64,000 nucleotides of DNA. Source: Leifsonia sp. Leaf264. GTDB lineage: Bacteria; Actinomycetota; Actinomycetes; Actinomycetales; Microbacteriaceae. Shown one piece after another: positions 32,795 through 41,111 of the stretch. Both the position numbers and the translations under genes were made by a program. Where the stretch lies: contig NZ_LMMR01000006.1 of assembly GCF_001422325.1 (NCBI RefSeq), forward strand, positions 62,001-126,000, given 5' to 3'. The stretch's first letter is position 1; the number at the start of each line of letters is the position of its first letter. The notes beneath the pieces are model-generated. The model was not told where the DNA came from, did no database searches, and saw only the letters and a list, made by a program, of their open reading frames with translations.

Positions 32795-33280
32795 TCAGAG
32801 ATCGACCGCACGCATCTGCGCCCGGATGATGTCGAAGTCGTGCCGACTCAGTTCGATCAGACCGCGACGCAGCTGATATCCCCAGTTCGGTGATGCCGTC
32901 GTGAAGTCGAGCACCCCGAGCAGCGGGCGGATCGGCACCGGCCGCGCCTCGCGGTCGTAGTCGATGCGGCGGCGCCAGGTGCGGAGAGTGTCGCCGCCGG
33001 CTGTGGTCATCTGGTGCCCGCCCGTCGCCTCGAACACGACATCGTCGGCGACGCGCCCGATGGCGGTGAACTCGCGCAATGGCTCGCCATCGGGGAAGCT
33101 CACCCGCGGCGAGTAGTAGATGAGTCCGTCGGCTTCGCGCAAGCGGGCGACGGCGGCCTTCGACCCGTGATTGAACTGGGCGATGCCCTGCGCGACACCG
33201 TGCAGCACATGCTCGCGCTGCACCGCTCCGAGCCAGAATCTGATCGCCACGGTCTCGATTCTGGTGCACGCCTCCGACAT
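32795..33280 (-). CDS. EVE-domain protein (UPF0310 type)
   Basis: A 161-residue protein of the EVE/PUA-like family. The signature IRFWLGAVQREHVLHGVAQG, followed by FNHGSKAAVARLREADGLIYYSPR and FTAIGRVADDVV, matches UPF0310 proteins, which are thought to bind modified nucleobases in DNA or RNA. Starts at 33280 (ATG) or further in (GTG, before AIRFWLG) are both possible; family members usually begin close to the WLG motif. It diverges from the DUF1684 gene. Confidence 0.82.
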   Translation of the reverse strand: MSEACTRIETVAIRFWLGAVQREHVLHGVAQGIAQFNHGSKAAVARLREADGLIYYSPRVSFPDGEPLREFTAIGRVADDVVFEATGGHQMTTAGGDTLRTWRRRIDYDREARPVPIRPLLGVLDFTTASPNWGYQLRRGLIELSRHDFDIIRAQMRAVDL

Positions 33281-33311
33281 CCGCGGGACGCGGAGGGTTA
33301 GCGTGACGTTC

Positions 33312-33947
33312 ATGGGGTCGACTCAGGGTGCTCTGCAGGTCAGCGACTGGCGTCGCCGCGTCTTCGGTCTGTACGCCGGCGTGAGGCAGTTGAGCGTGCA
33401 CGACCCGGCAGCAGGGCATGAGCTCTGGCGCTCCGGACGCGACGAGCTCTTCGCCGGCCATCCGTCGTCGCCTTTGCTCCCCGACGACCGCTCCGCCTTC
33501 ACCGGGTTGCCCGTGGCGGCCTACGACCCCGACTGGCGATTCGAGCTGGTGGTGCGTCGGGCCGAGGAACCGCATCGACTATCGGTCGAGACCGGCACCG
33601 ACGGCGTCGTCAACTTCGCCTTGGTCGGCACCGTGCGCCTTCCCTATGTCGGCACACTGGACGTCTGGCGGCACACAGGGTACGGCGGCGGGTTGTTCCT
33701 GCCCGTGCGGGATGGCCTCGCCGGCCAGCCAGGCGGCACCTACGGCGGCGGGCGCTACCTGCTCGACACCATCAAGGGTGCTGACCTCGGGCCCGGCGCA
33801 GATGACGACGCCCTCGTGCTCGACTTCAACTTCGCGTACAACCCGTCGTGCGCCTACGACCCATCGTGGGAGTGCCCGCTCGCTCAACCCGGCAATACCG
33901 TCACGACGCCGATCCCCGTGGGAGAGCTCTACTCCGGTTCGGCGTGA
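33312..33947 (+). CDS. DUF1684 family protein
   Basis: A 211-residue protein. The C-terminal half has the DUF1684 signatures: FLPVRDG, GGTYGGGRYLLDT, VLDFNFAYNPSCAYDPSWECPLA-type sequence (two conserved cysteines) and a terminal PIPVGE. The biochemical role of the family is unknown. The ATG at 33312 is 7 nt after TAGCGT (33299-33304), which overlaps the divergent EVE gene's promoter region. A strong hairpin follows 25 bp after its stop codon. Confidence 0.83.
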   Translation: MGSTQGALQVSDWRRRVFGLYAGVRQLSVHDPAAGHELWRSGRDELFAGHPSSPLLPDDRSAFTGLPVAAYDPDWRFELVVRRAEEPHRLSVETGTDGVVNFALVGTVRLPYVGTLDVWRHTGYGGGLFLPVRDGLAGQPGGTYGGGRYLLDTIKGADLGPGADDDALVLDFNFAYNPSCAYDPSWECPLAQPGNTVTTPIPVGELYSGSA

Positions 33948-34506
33948 ACACCCGGAAGCGGGCAAAGAAAATGGGGCTCACCCTGATCCGACCCGAACGG
34001 ACAGGGGAGCCCCCGCTACACCCGTAAGGGTGATGAGCGCAGTTAGATCGTGGCATGGAACGAGCTCGGGAAGCGAGATATTCGCTGCGACGCGCCGGGC
34101 AGAACCCTGAATCCCGGCGTGTCAGGAGTCTGTTTCGACACTAGTGAGCGATCCTCGTCTATTTCGTTCCGGCTATGACCGGATTCTTCGCCCGACCCCA
34201 AGGGACCCCCGTGCCTTCACGTACCCCGATCGGAGGACGCGCGGAGGTGGATTCGACGCTCCCAGCCGTCCGTCAGGGCTCATCCGCTAGAGTGGGATCA
34301 CTTGCGAACGTATTGCTGCGTTCCTTGCGTCGTAGAACGCTTTCTTTGCGATGCGCGCCGGGCCCATCCGCCCCGCTGCATCCAGCGATCGACAATTCAT
34401 ACGGCGAACGGATGTGCCCACTGGCACCTTCGCCACACTTCTGAACGAAGCGCCGTCGCTTTCGATGCGATCGTTCGCGTTCAGAGCAGCCTGAAAGGCA
34501 CTCCCC
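33948..34506. other. 559-bp gene-free region with three strong hairpins
   Basis: No convincing gene lies here. Three structures stand out: a 12-bp stem with one bulge at 33973-34013, which fits a terminator for the DUF1684 gene; a stem-loop with a GTAA tetraloop at 34014-34039 directly after it; and an 11-bp stem with a 13-nt loop at 34089-34123. Downstream, a TAGAGT hexamer (34288-34293) is the best -10 candidate for the helicase gene, and would give a 5' leader of about 205 nt. GC content is lower than in neighbouring genes, especially around 34290-34500. Confidence 0.6.
33973..34013 (+). terminator. Terminator after the DUF1684 gene
   Basis: GGGGCTC and CCCTG pair with CAGGG and GAGCCCC, with one bulged A and a 16-nt loop. 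The stem begins 25 bp after the stop codon. No U-tract follows. Confidence 0.6.
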
Positions 34507-36051
34507 TTGACTGACAACACCACTACGTTCGCCTCGCTCGGCGTCCCAGCACCGCTCGTCGCCGTGCTCGCCAAGCAGGAGAAGGCCACCGCCTTCCCCA
34601 TCCAGGTCGACACCCTCCCCGACACGCTGAAGGGCCGCGACGTGCTCGGCCGCGGCAAGACCGGCTCCGGCAAGACGCTCGCGTTCTCCCTCCCCCTCGT
34701 CGCCCGCCTCGGCGGAGAGCTCGCCGGCGGTCGCCGCCGCGCGGGGCGCCCGCTCGCCCTCGTGCTCGCTCCGACCCGTGAGCTCGCAACCCAGATCACT
34801 GCCGTCATCGAGCCCCTGGCGGACGCCTACGGCCTGAAGAGCACCACTATCTACGGCGGCATCAACCAGAAGCGCCAGGTCGACGCCCTGAACGCCGGCG
34901 TCGACATCGTCGTGGCCTGCCCCGGGCGCCTCGAGGACCTCATGAAGCAGGGCTTCATCACCCTCGACGCCGTCGAGATCACCGTCCTCGACGAGGCCGA
35001 CCACATGGCCGACCTCGGCTTCCTCCCCGTCGTGACCCGCATCATGGACAAGACCCCGCAGAGCGGACAGCGGATGCTGTTCTCCGCTACCCTCGACAAC
35101 GGCGTGGACAAGCTCGTGAAGCGCTACCTGCACAACGAGATCCTGCACTCGGTCGACGAGGCCAACTCCCCCGTCGCCGCGATGACGCACCACGTCTTCG
35201 AGGTCAGCGACCTCGACGCCAAGAAGAAGCTCGTCGAGACCCTCGCCAGCGGCACTGGCCGCCGCATCCTCTTCATGCGGACGAAGCACCACGCCAAGAA
35301 GCTGGCCAAGCAGCTCACCGACTCGGGCATCCCCTCGGTCGACCTGCACGGCAACCTGTCGCAGCCGCAGCGCGACCGCAACCTCGCCGCGTTCTCCGAG
35401 GGTTCGGCCCGCGTCCTCGTGGCGACGGATGTCGCCGCGCGCGGCGTGCACGTCGACAACGTCGAGCTGGTCGTCCACGTCGACCCGCCCATGGAGCACA
35501 AGGCGTACCTGCACCGTTCGGGCCGCACGGCTCGCGCCGGCAGCGAGGGCGATGTCGTCACTGTCATCACTCCCGGACAGAAGCGCGACGTCGAGCAGCT
35601 CATGCGCAAGGCCGCCATCCAGGTGAAGCCGCAGCAGGTCACGCACGAGTCGGCAGCAGTTTCCGCCCTCGTCGGCGAGGTCGCTGCCTACGTCAAGCCC
35701 GCTCCCCGCGCTGCTGCCCAGCAGCAGGGCGGCGGCGGTCGCTCGCAGGGCGCCAACGCCCAGCGCAAGCGCGCCAACCGCGATGAGCGCACGGGCGGAA
35801 CGGATGCAGCGGCTCGCCCGCGCCGCGACCGCTCCGGTCGCCCCTCGGAGCAGGGCTCCGGCGCCGGCCGTTCGCGTTCCTCCGAGCAGGGTCAGGGGCG
35901 CTCGCGCTCCGGCGCTGCGACCGGCGGCTCGGGTCGCTCGACCGGCACCGGCACCGGACGCTCCGGTTCGGGTCGCTCCGGCGGCCTGACCGTCGGCAGC
36001 GTCGTGCGCTCGAACTCGCAGGGCCGCGGCCCGCGTCGCGCGCAGGGCTAG
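34507..36051 (+). CDS. DEAD-box ATP-dependent RNA helicase
   Basis: A 514-residue helicase. The Q-motif region is FASLGVPAPLVAVLAKQEKA. Motif I reads GRGKTGSGKT (Lys56), motif II VLDEADHMADLGF (Asp162), motif III FSATLD, and motif VI HRSGRTARAG. The last 110 residues are a Gly/Arg/Ser/Gln-rich tail of the kind that binds RNA. The start is TTG at 34507 with AAAGG about 9 nt upstream; no ATG or GTG is better placed. It probably unwinds RNA in ribosome assembly or decay. The long gene-free region upstream suggests regulation by its leader, as for cold-induced helicases. Confidence 0.92.
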   Translation: MTDNTTTFASLGVPAPLVAVLAKQEKATAFPIQVDTLPDTLKGRDVLGRGKTGSGKTLAFSLPLVARLGGELAGGRRRAGRPLALVLAPTRELATQITAVIEPLADAYGLKSTTIYGGINQKRQVDALNAGVDIVVACPGRLEDLMKQGFITLDAVEITVLDEADHMADLGFLPVVTRIMDKTPQSGQRMLFSATLDNGVDKLVKRYLHNEILHSVDEANSPVAAMTHHVFEVSDLDAKKKLVETLASGTGRRILFMRTKHHAKKLAKQLTDSGIPSVDLHGNLSQPQRDRNLAAFSEGSARVLVATDVAARGVHVDNVELVVHVDPPMEHKAYLHRSGRTARAGSEGDVVTVITPGQKRDVEQLMRKAAIQVKPQQVTHESAAVSALVGEVAAYVKPAPRAAAQQQGGGGRSQGANAQRKRANRDERTGGTDAAARPRRDRSGRPSEQGSGAGRSRSSEQGQGRSRSGAATGGSGRSTGTGTGRSGSGRSGGLTVGSVVRSNSQGRGPRRAQG

Positions 36052-36065
36052 TCCTTCTGTTCCAC

Positions 36066-36103
36066 GAACGCGCGGTTCCTTCTTCGGGAGGGGCCGCGCG
36101 TTC
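36066..36103 (+). terminator. Terminator after the RNA helicase gene
   Basis: A perfect 10-bp stem (GAACGCGCGG and its complement) with an 18-nt loop, beginning 14 bp after the stop codon. Confidence 0.7.
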
Positions 36104-36163
36104 TGCGTGTCCTCGGCGAGTGGCCGATTTCGCGTTGGCGGGAGGCCGCTCTAGTCTCATTCC

Positions 36164-36655
36164 ATGAGCACCGAAGTAGTTGTTCGCCCCGTCCGCGACG
36201 TCGACGCCGAGATGCTGGGGCGAGTTCACGCGACCTGCTGGCACGAGGATTACGACACCCTCGTGAGCACCGCCGTGCTGGAGAACCTGTCGCCGCTTCG
36301 CATGGCAGAACTGTGGACGCACTGGATGAACCAGGGCGAGTCGTACACGCACGTCGCCGCCCTCGTCGACCACGAGATCGTCGGCTTCGCCGGTGCCGGA
36401 CCGGCCCGCGACGATGACGCACCGCGTGCGCGCGAGCTGTTCTTCATCCACCTGCTCGACGCCTGGCACGGTCACGGTATCGGGCAGCAGCTCTTCGACG
36501 CCGTGATTCCCGAGGGCCCTGCCTACCTGTGGGTGCCCGAGGCGAACACCCACGCGATCCATTTCTACGAGCGCAACGGCTTCGCCGCCGACGGCGCCTC
36601 GCATGACGAACCGTTCCTCGGCGAGATCATCCACGAGATCCGGCTCGTCCGCTAG
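36164..36655 (+). CDS. GNAT family N-acetyltransferase
   Basis: A 163-residue protein with the GNAT core. The acetyl-CoA loop is DAWHGHGIGQQLFDAV (near residue 105), preceded by the strand ELFFIHLL and followed by YLWVPEANTHAIHFYERNGF, the standard motif B. The substrate cannot be inferred. The ATG is exactly 6 nt after TAGTCT (36152-36157), so it is probably leaderless. The next gene begins 3 bp after its stop. Confidence 0.88.
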   Translation: MSTEVVVRPVRDVDAEMLGRVHATCWHEDYDTLVSTAVLENLSPLRMAELWTHWMNQGESYTHVAALVDHEIVGFAGAGPARDDDAPRARELFFIHLLDAWHGHGIGQQLFDAVIPEGPAYLWVPEANTHAIHFYERNGFAADGASHDEPFLGEIIHEIRLVR

Positions 36656-36658
36656 AGC

Positions 36659-37597
36659 ATGAGCACAGCCGTCATCCTCGACGTCGACACCGGAGTCGAT
36701 GACGCCCTCGCCATCCTCTTCGCTGTCGCGCACCCCGACATCGATGTACGCGGGATCACCTGTGTCGCCGGCAACGCCGGTCTCGAACAGGTGGTCGCGA
36801 ACACCCTGCGGATCCTCGACGCCGCGGGTGCGCCCGACATTCCCGTTGCGGCCGGCGCACGGCGTCCGCTGATCGAGGCCGCGCGCTCGGCGTCGCAGGT
36901 GCACGGCGCCGACGGGCTCGGCGGAGTCGAGCTGGCGGCATCCGCCAGGCAGGCCACGAGCGAGGGTGCCGTCAGCCTGATGCGGCGACTGCTGCTCGAG
37001 AGCGCCGAGCCGATGACGCTCGTCGCGCTCGCGCCGCAGACGAACCTCGCCCTCCTGCTGCGCACCCACCCAGAGGTGGTCCCGCACATCGAGCGCATCG
37101 TCTTCATGGGCGGCTCGGCGAGCGTGGGGAACGCCACGGCTGTGGCCGAGTTCAACGTCTGGCACGATCCGGAGGCAGCAGCCATCGTGCTCGACTCCGG
37201 CGTGCCCTGCTACATGTACGGTCTCGACGTGTTCAACCACGTCTCCGTGCCGTTCGAGACGGCCAGCTCCCTCGCCGCGCGAACCGACGTCGGCGGCAGG
37301 GTCGTCGGCGAGCTTCTCGGCAATCGCGTCAAGGCCGCCGGCGACTATTCAGGTCTCATCGGCGATGCCGGCGCCGTGTGCGCGATCGTCGATCCGGATG
37401 CCGTTCACACCCAGGTGCTGCCGGTGCGGGTCGAACTCGCCGGCCACTCGCGCGGCCAGACCGTCGTGGACCGGCGGGAGGTGCCGGGCGAAGACCTGCT
37501 GCACGGCATCCAGCACACGACAGTGGGCGTGGAGGTGGCGCTGGGGGTGGACGCCGACCGGATGATCCGGCTCTTCCTCGCTGCAGTCGCACCGTAG
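36659..37597 (+). CDS. Nucleoside hydrolase (IUNH family)
   Basis: A 312-residue nucleoside N-ribohydrolase. The N-terminal calcium motif is ILDVDTGVDDALAIL (Asp10, Asp14, Asp15), and the later MGGSASVGNATAVAEFN then VWHDPEAA supplies the ribose and calcium ligands. It cleaves nucleosides to base and ribose for salvage, in the cytoplasm. The gene starts 3 bp after the acetyltransferase stop, so the two are probably co-transcribed. Length and motif order match bacterial IUNH enzymes. Confidence 0.92.
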   Translation: MSTAVILDVDTGVDDALAILFAVAHPDIDVRGITCVAGNAGLEQVVANTLRILDAAGAPDIPVAAGARRPLIEAARSASQVHGADGLGGVELAASARQATSEGAVSLMRRLLLESAEPMTLVALAPQTNLALLLRTHPEVVPHIERIVFMGGSASVGNATAVAEFNVWHDPEAAAIVLDSGVPCYMYGLDVFNHVSVPFETASSLAARTDVGGRVVGELLGNRVKAAGDYSGLIGDAGAVCAIVDPDAVHTQVLPVRVELAGHSRGQTVVDRREVPGEDLLHGIQHTTVGVEVALGVDADRMIRLFLAAVAP

Positions 37598-37747
37598 CCA
37601 CGGCCCGACAAGCCCGAAAACACCCCCCGAACGGGGACGTTCCGCGTGTCGCAGCCAGCCCCCTACCCCCGATCGCGTGGGAACATGTCCGCGGCGGACC
37701 CGGCCGCTGCGCCATTGTCGACGCATGACCCACAGAAGGAGTCCGAC

Positions 37748-39226
37748 GTGAGTGACCTGCTCCCCGCTGTGCGCCCCCGCGGCCGGCACGCGAACCCCGA
37801 CGTGCCCGTCGACGCCCCGAGCACTGCCGCATCCGCCATCATTCCCCCGCAGCTGGTCGATGAGGCACCACTCCCTCCGACGACACCGGCTCCTCCGCTG
37901 CAGTCGGAGTCACCCGCTCCCGCAACACCAGTCGCAGAGGCGACCGCCCCCGTCTTCCAGACCTCACCAGTGCCCGCCAGGGTGGAGGCCGAGCCCACGA
38001 TCGTCGCGCCGCCCGCGCAGATCACACTCGAGACTTTCGGCACCGATGCCATGCCTGCCGCCGATGCCGCGGCGGTTGAACCCGCGACGGTAGAACCTGT
38101 CGCAGTCGAACCTGTCACCGTCGAACCCGTAGCGTTCGAACCCGCGCCAGTGGAGCCCCTCGCCGTGGAGGCGGAGCCCGCCGTGATCGAGATCGACCCG
38201 GACGAGCCCGACGAGGTCGACCTCGTCGAAATCGCGGCTGCGGAGACCGCCGATGTGAGCGCCGTCGAGGCCGTCGCCGGCGATACCGCCGATGCGATCG
38301 AGATCGACCCGATCGACCCGATCGCTCGCATCGTCTCCGCCGACACAGTCGGCGACCCGTCTGCCGACGTCCTCCCAGCAGTCGCGACGGCCCCAACCCA
38401 GCCTCACCCCGATGAATCCGGAGACCGCGCGACCAGCGGAGCTCAGCTGACTCCATCCGCCTCCGTCTGGGCGCCGCCGCCGTGGGACGGCCCGGCGACC
38501 CTCGTGACCGCAGCCGCGGAATCGGCGGCGCTCGTGACATCCGCCCCGCCTGCAGCCACCGCCGTCCTGGACGGACCGCCGCCTCTGCCGGCGCCGGTTC
38601 CCGCCATCGCCGGCGGCGCGACGCCCGCGTTCATCGCGTCGACCTGGCCAGAGCCCTCGCCAGCCGCGCCGGCTGTCGACACTCTGACTGAGGACCACCT
38701 CCCGTCCGTCGCCACTCCCGCTGACGCTGCGCTGGAACCCGCCGCCGCGCCCGCCCGGCAGGAGAGGCTGACGGGCAAGGTCGTTCGCGGCGTGCTCCTC
38801 TCGCTGCTCATCATCCCCCTCGGCATCGTCGCCTGGGTTCTCCTCTGGAACTACGGCTTCATCACCTCCGTCGTCGCGTTCGCGATCTCGTGGGGAGCCG
38901 TGCTCCTCTACCGTCTCGGCTCGCGCGCCCGAGTGACGACGGGCGCCCTCTGGTCGCTCATCACGGTGATCGCCGTGACACTCGCCCTGGCGTTCCTCGG
39001 CGGCGTCGCCTCCGACATCATCACAGCGCTGGGCCTCGAGCCTCTCGCCGCAGTGACCTCGATGGACTTCTGGTCGGCCTTCGTCTCGGTGCTCGGCACG
39101 GCGGAGCTGTGGCAGGACTACGGCATCAACCTCGCCGTGTCAGTGCTGTTCGCCGGCCTCGGCTGCTTCAGCGTGTTGAAGAGCCTGCGGCCGGAGACGA
39201 AGCCCCGAGCCGACGCCGCCGTCTGA
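37748..39226 (+). CDS. Membrane protein with long Pro/Glu/Ala-rich N-terminal region
   Basis: A 492-residue protein. Residues 1 to about 340 are low complexity, rich in Ala, Pro, Glu, Val and Thr, and include six tandem VEPxx pentapeptides followed by an acidic stretch. Residues about 345-480 form three or four membrane helices with an Arg-rich loop. The GTG at 37748 was chosen because AAGGAG lies 7 nt upstream; earlier in-frame starts lack a ribosome binding site. The N-terminal VRPRGRHANPDVPV is basic. Function unknown. Its stop codon abuts the stop of the converging gene, forming TGATCA with no intergenic base. Confidence 0.7.
   Translation: MSDLLPAVRPRGRHANPDVPVDAPSTAASAIIPPQLVDEAPLPPTTPAPPLQSESPAPATPVAEATAPVFQTSPVPARVEAEPTIVAPPAQITLETFGTDAMPAADAAAVEPATVEPVAVEPVTVEPVAFEPAPVEPLAVEAEPAVIEIDPDEPDEVDLVEIAAAETADVSAVEAVAGDTADAIEIDPIDPIARIVSADTVGDPSADVLPAVATAPTQPHPDESGDRATSGAQLTPSASVWAPPPWDGPATLVTAAAESAALVTSAPPAATAVLDGPPPLPAPVPAIAGGATPAFIASTWPEPSPAAPAVDTLTEDHLPSVATPADAALEPAAAPARQERLTGKVVRGVLLSLLIIPLGIVAWVLLWNYGFITSVVAFAISWGAVLLYRLGSRARVTTGALWSLITVIAVTLALAFLGGVASDIITALGLEPLAAVTSMDFWSAFVSVLGTAELWQDYGINLAVSVLFAGLGCFSVLKSLRPETKPRADAAV
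38075..38164 (+). repeat. Six tandem 15-bp repeats encoding VEPxx pentapeptides
   Basis: The units encode VEPAT, VEPVA, VEPVT, VEPVA, FEPAP and VEPLA. The codons vary between units, suggesting an old expansion rather than recent slippage. Confidence 0.8.
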
Positions 39227-39766
39227 TCAGCGCAGCGCGCCTACCGAGGCCAAGGCCTGGCGGAGCAGCACTCCCCGCCCGCCCTCCATCTCGGAGACTA
39301 TGGCGTCGGATGCGGCCTCGACCGGCGTCATCCAGGTGATCTCGAGCGCATCCTGGCGGGGATCGCAGGTGCCCGTGACGGGAACGACGTAGGCCAGCGA
39401 GACGGCGTGCTGGCGCTCGTCGGTGAAGGCCGATATGCCCGGGAGCGGGAAGTACTCGGCCACGGTGAACGGCACGGGGCTGAGGGGCAACTGGGGGAAC
39501 GCCATCGGCCCGAGATCCTTCTCCAGGTGGCGGAACAGCGCGTCGCGCAGGGTCTCCCCGTACATGACCCGGCCCGTCACCAACGTCCGGGTGATCTCCC
39601 CCACGGAGTTGGCGCGCAGCAGGGCGCCCACCTCGGTCACCTGGCCCATCCCGTCCACTCGCACCGGGACCGCCTCGACGTACAGCAGCGGAAGGCGGCG
39701 CCGCGTCTCGGCGAGCTCCACATCCGTCAGCCAGCCGGGATTGGGGTCGGGGGTGCGCACGCTCAT
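39227..39766 (-). CDS. NUDIX-like DUF4916 protein
   Basis: A 179-residue protein. Near the N-terminus it has WLTDVELAETRRRLPLLYVEAVPVRVD, the DUF4916 opening, and a NUDIX-like strand and loop (GALLRANSVGEITRTLVTG, then GETLRDALFRHLEKDLG) in which the classic GX5EX7REUXEE box is degenerate. It may therefore bind rather than hydrolyse nucleoside diphosphate compounds. ATG 39766 is used; another ATG 9 nt upstream is possible. The upstream CAGAAT hexamer 7 nt before 39766 weakly favours the shorter form. Confidence 0.75.
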   Translation of the reverse strand: MSVRTPDPNPGWLTDVELAETRRRLPLLYVEAVPVRVDGMGQVTEVGALLRANSVGEITRTLVTGRVMYGETLRDALFRHLEKDLGPMAFPQLPLSPVPFTVAEYFPLPGISAFTDERQHAVSLAYVVPVTGTCDPRQDALEITWMTPVEAASDAIVSEMEGGRGVLLRQALASVGALR

Positions 39767-39888
39767 GCCAGCCATTCTGGCACCGCACGCTGCACGGGAG
39801 CCGACGGCGGGGCCGAACACGTCGCGGCAATGGAAGGATTGATCTGGTCGTCGCACTCCAGGCGTCGACGTGAGGACAGGGCGAGCAG

Positions 39889-40554
39889 ATGACTGACGAA
39901 TCCGACGGACCACCGCCCCTCGTGGTCGATGATCGCGCCGTGCTCTGGTCGGCGAGTGCAGCCGACCGCGCCGGACGGCCGCTCATCGTGCTCCTGCACG
40001 GCTACGGCTCGCACGAAGGCGACCTGTTCGGACTCGCCCCCTACCTGCCGCTCGAACCCGTGCTGGCGTCACTGCGGGCCCCCATCCCCATGGGTCCGGG
40101 CAACGCGTGGTTCCCCTTGCAGGAGTCGGCGACGGGCTTCACGTCGGCTCCCGCCGACATCGCTGCGGCGACGGATGCGCTCCTCGCATGGATCGACGCC
40201 CTCGAGGTGGCGCCGTCATCCGTCGGCCTGCTCGGCTTCTCGCAGGGCGGTGCCATGGCGATCGAGTTGTTGCGTGCCCGGCCCGGGCAGTTCGCCTACG
40301 CGGCCGTGCTGGCCGGATTCGTGACCGAGCTGACGAACGCCAACGACGTCGCCCTCGCGGAGGTCGCTCCGCCGGTGTTCTGGGGACGAGGCACGGCCGA
40401 CGCCGTGATCGCCCGCGATCGCATCGATCGCACTCAAGCCTGGTTGCCTGGCCACTCGACGTTGACCGAGCGCATCTACGAGGGCCTGGGACACTCCGTG
40501 TCGGACGCCGAACTCGACGACCTCACGCGATTCCTGCGCGAGCGCTACGCCTAG
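39889..40554 (+). CDS. Phospholipase/carboxylesterase family hydrolase
   Basis: A 221-residue alpha/beta hydrolase of the carboxylesterase/acyl-protein thioesterase type. The oxyanion segment is IVLLHGYGSHEGDLFGLAPYL, the nucleophile motif LLGFSQGGAMAIEL (Ser near residue 114), the acid in WGRGTADAVI, and the base in GLGHSVS. No signal peptide is present. Substrate is probably a short-chain or lysolipid ester. Its end lies 10 bp from the end of the converging DUF5997 gene. Confidence 0.88.
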   Translation: MTDESDGPPPLVVDDRAVLWSASAADRAGRPLIVLLHGYGSHEGDLFGLAPYLPLEPVLASLRAPIPMGPGNAWFPLQESATGFTSAPADIAAATDALLAWIDALEVAPSSVGLLGFSQGGAMAIELLRARPGQFAYAAVLAGFVTELTNANDVALAEVAPPVFWGRGTADAVIARDRIDRTQAWLPGHSTLTERIYEGLGHSVSDAELDDLTRFLRERYA

Positions 40555-40564
40555 AGGGCGAGAG

Positions 40565-41044
40565 CTACTGGCGTTCCTCTGCCGCGCGACGCGCTGCGCG
40601 CTCGGCGTCACGCTCCTTCACACGCACCTGCTCGGCGCGCACCTCGGCCTGCGTGGCCCGTTCCGCGACGAGCCAGGCCGGCGGCTGCTGCAGCAGTTCG
40701 CTGATCTCGGCAGTGGTGAGGGGCTCCGTGATTCCGGCGCGTGCGAGGCCGGATGTCGAGACGCCGAGCTTTCCGGCAACGACGGGGCGGGGGTGCGGCC
40801 CGGTCTTGCGGAGTTCCTCGAGCCAGGCCGGCGGGTTCGCGGACCAGTCATCGAGCTGCTCCCGGGAGATCTCGACCTCGGTGAACTCGGCGGGTGCAGC
40901 GGCGAGCAGGATTCCGAGCTTCTTGGCCGCCGTTTCGGGCTTCATCGTCTGCGTCTTCTTCGGACGCTTCGGCTTGGGCTCGGGGAAGGTGTACTGCGGC
41001 GTCTCGGGCTGGGCGTCGTGCGGTGTCTCGGGTGCGGTGCTCAC
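40565..41044 (-). CDS. DUF5997 family protein
   Basis: A 159-residue basic protein. Its central PKKTQTMKPETAAKKLGILL, with LEELRKTGPHPRPVVAGKLG after it, is typical of DUF5997, an actinobacterial family of unknown function, and ITEPLTTAEISELL precedes an Ala/Glu/Arg-rich C-terminal helix. The GTG at 41044 is 7 nt after TACGCT (41052-41057, minus strand). It diverges from a LysR-substrate-domain gene, a pairing that may be conserved in actinobacteria. Confidence 0.8.
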   Translation of the reverse strand: MSTAPETPHDAQPETPQYTFPEPKPKRPKKTQTMKPETAAKKLGILLAAAPAEFTEVEISREQLDDWSANPPAWLEELRKTGPHPRPVVAGKLGVSTSGLARAGITEPLTTAEISELLQQPPAWLVAERATQAEVRAEQVRVKERDAERAARRAAEERQ

Positions 41045-41111
41045 ACTGCCCAGCGTATAGCCTGAGACCGGCGGAGGGGCATCCGTCACCGGCCGAACGA
41101 AGGGCGCCCGC

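Noticed and set aside
33973-34039. tRNA, tmRNA or CRISPR-like structure in the 34-kb gap
   Set aside because: No cloverleaf, CCA end, T-loop GTTCRA or repeated spacers could be found there or elsewhere in the window.
34175-34444. Possible 89-codon gene in the region before the RNA helicase
   Set aside because: No ribosome binding site, Arg/Ser/Pro-rich composition and no domain; it looks like chance coding.
39224-39229. Abutting stop codons forming TGATCA as a functional site
   Set aside because: Two convergent TGA codons give this hexamer automatically; nothing else supports a role.
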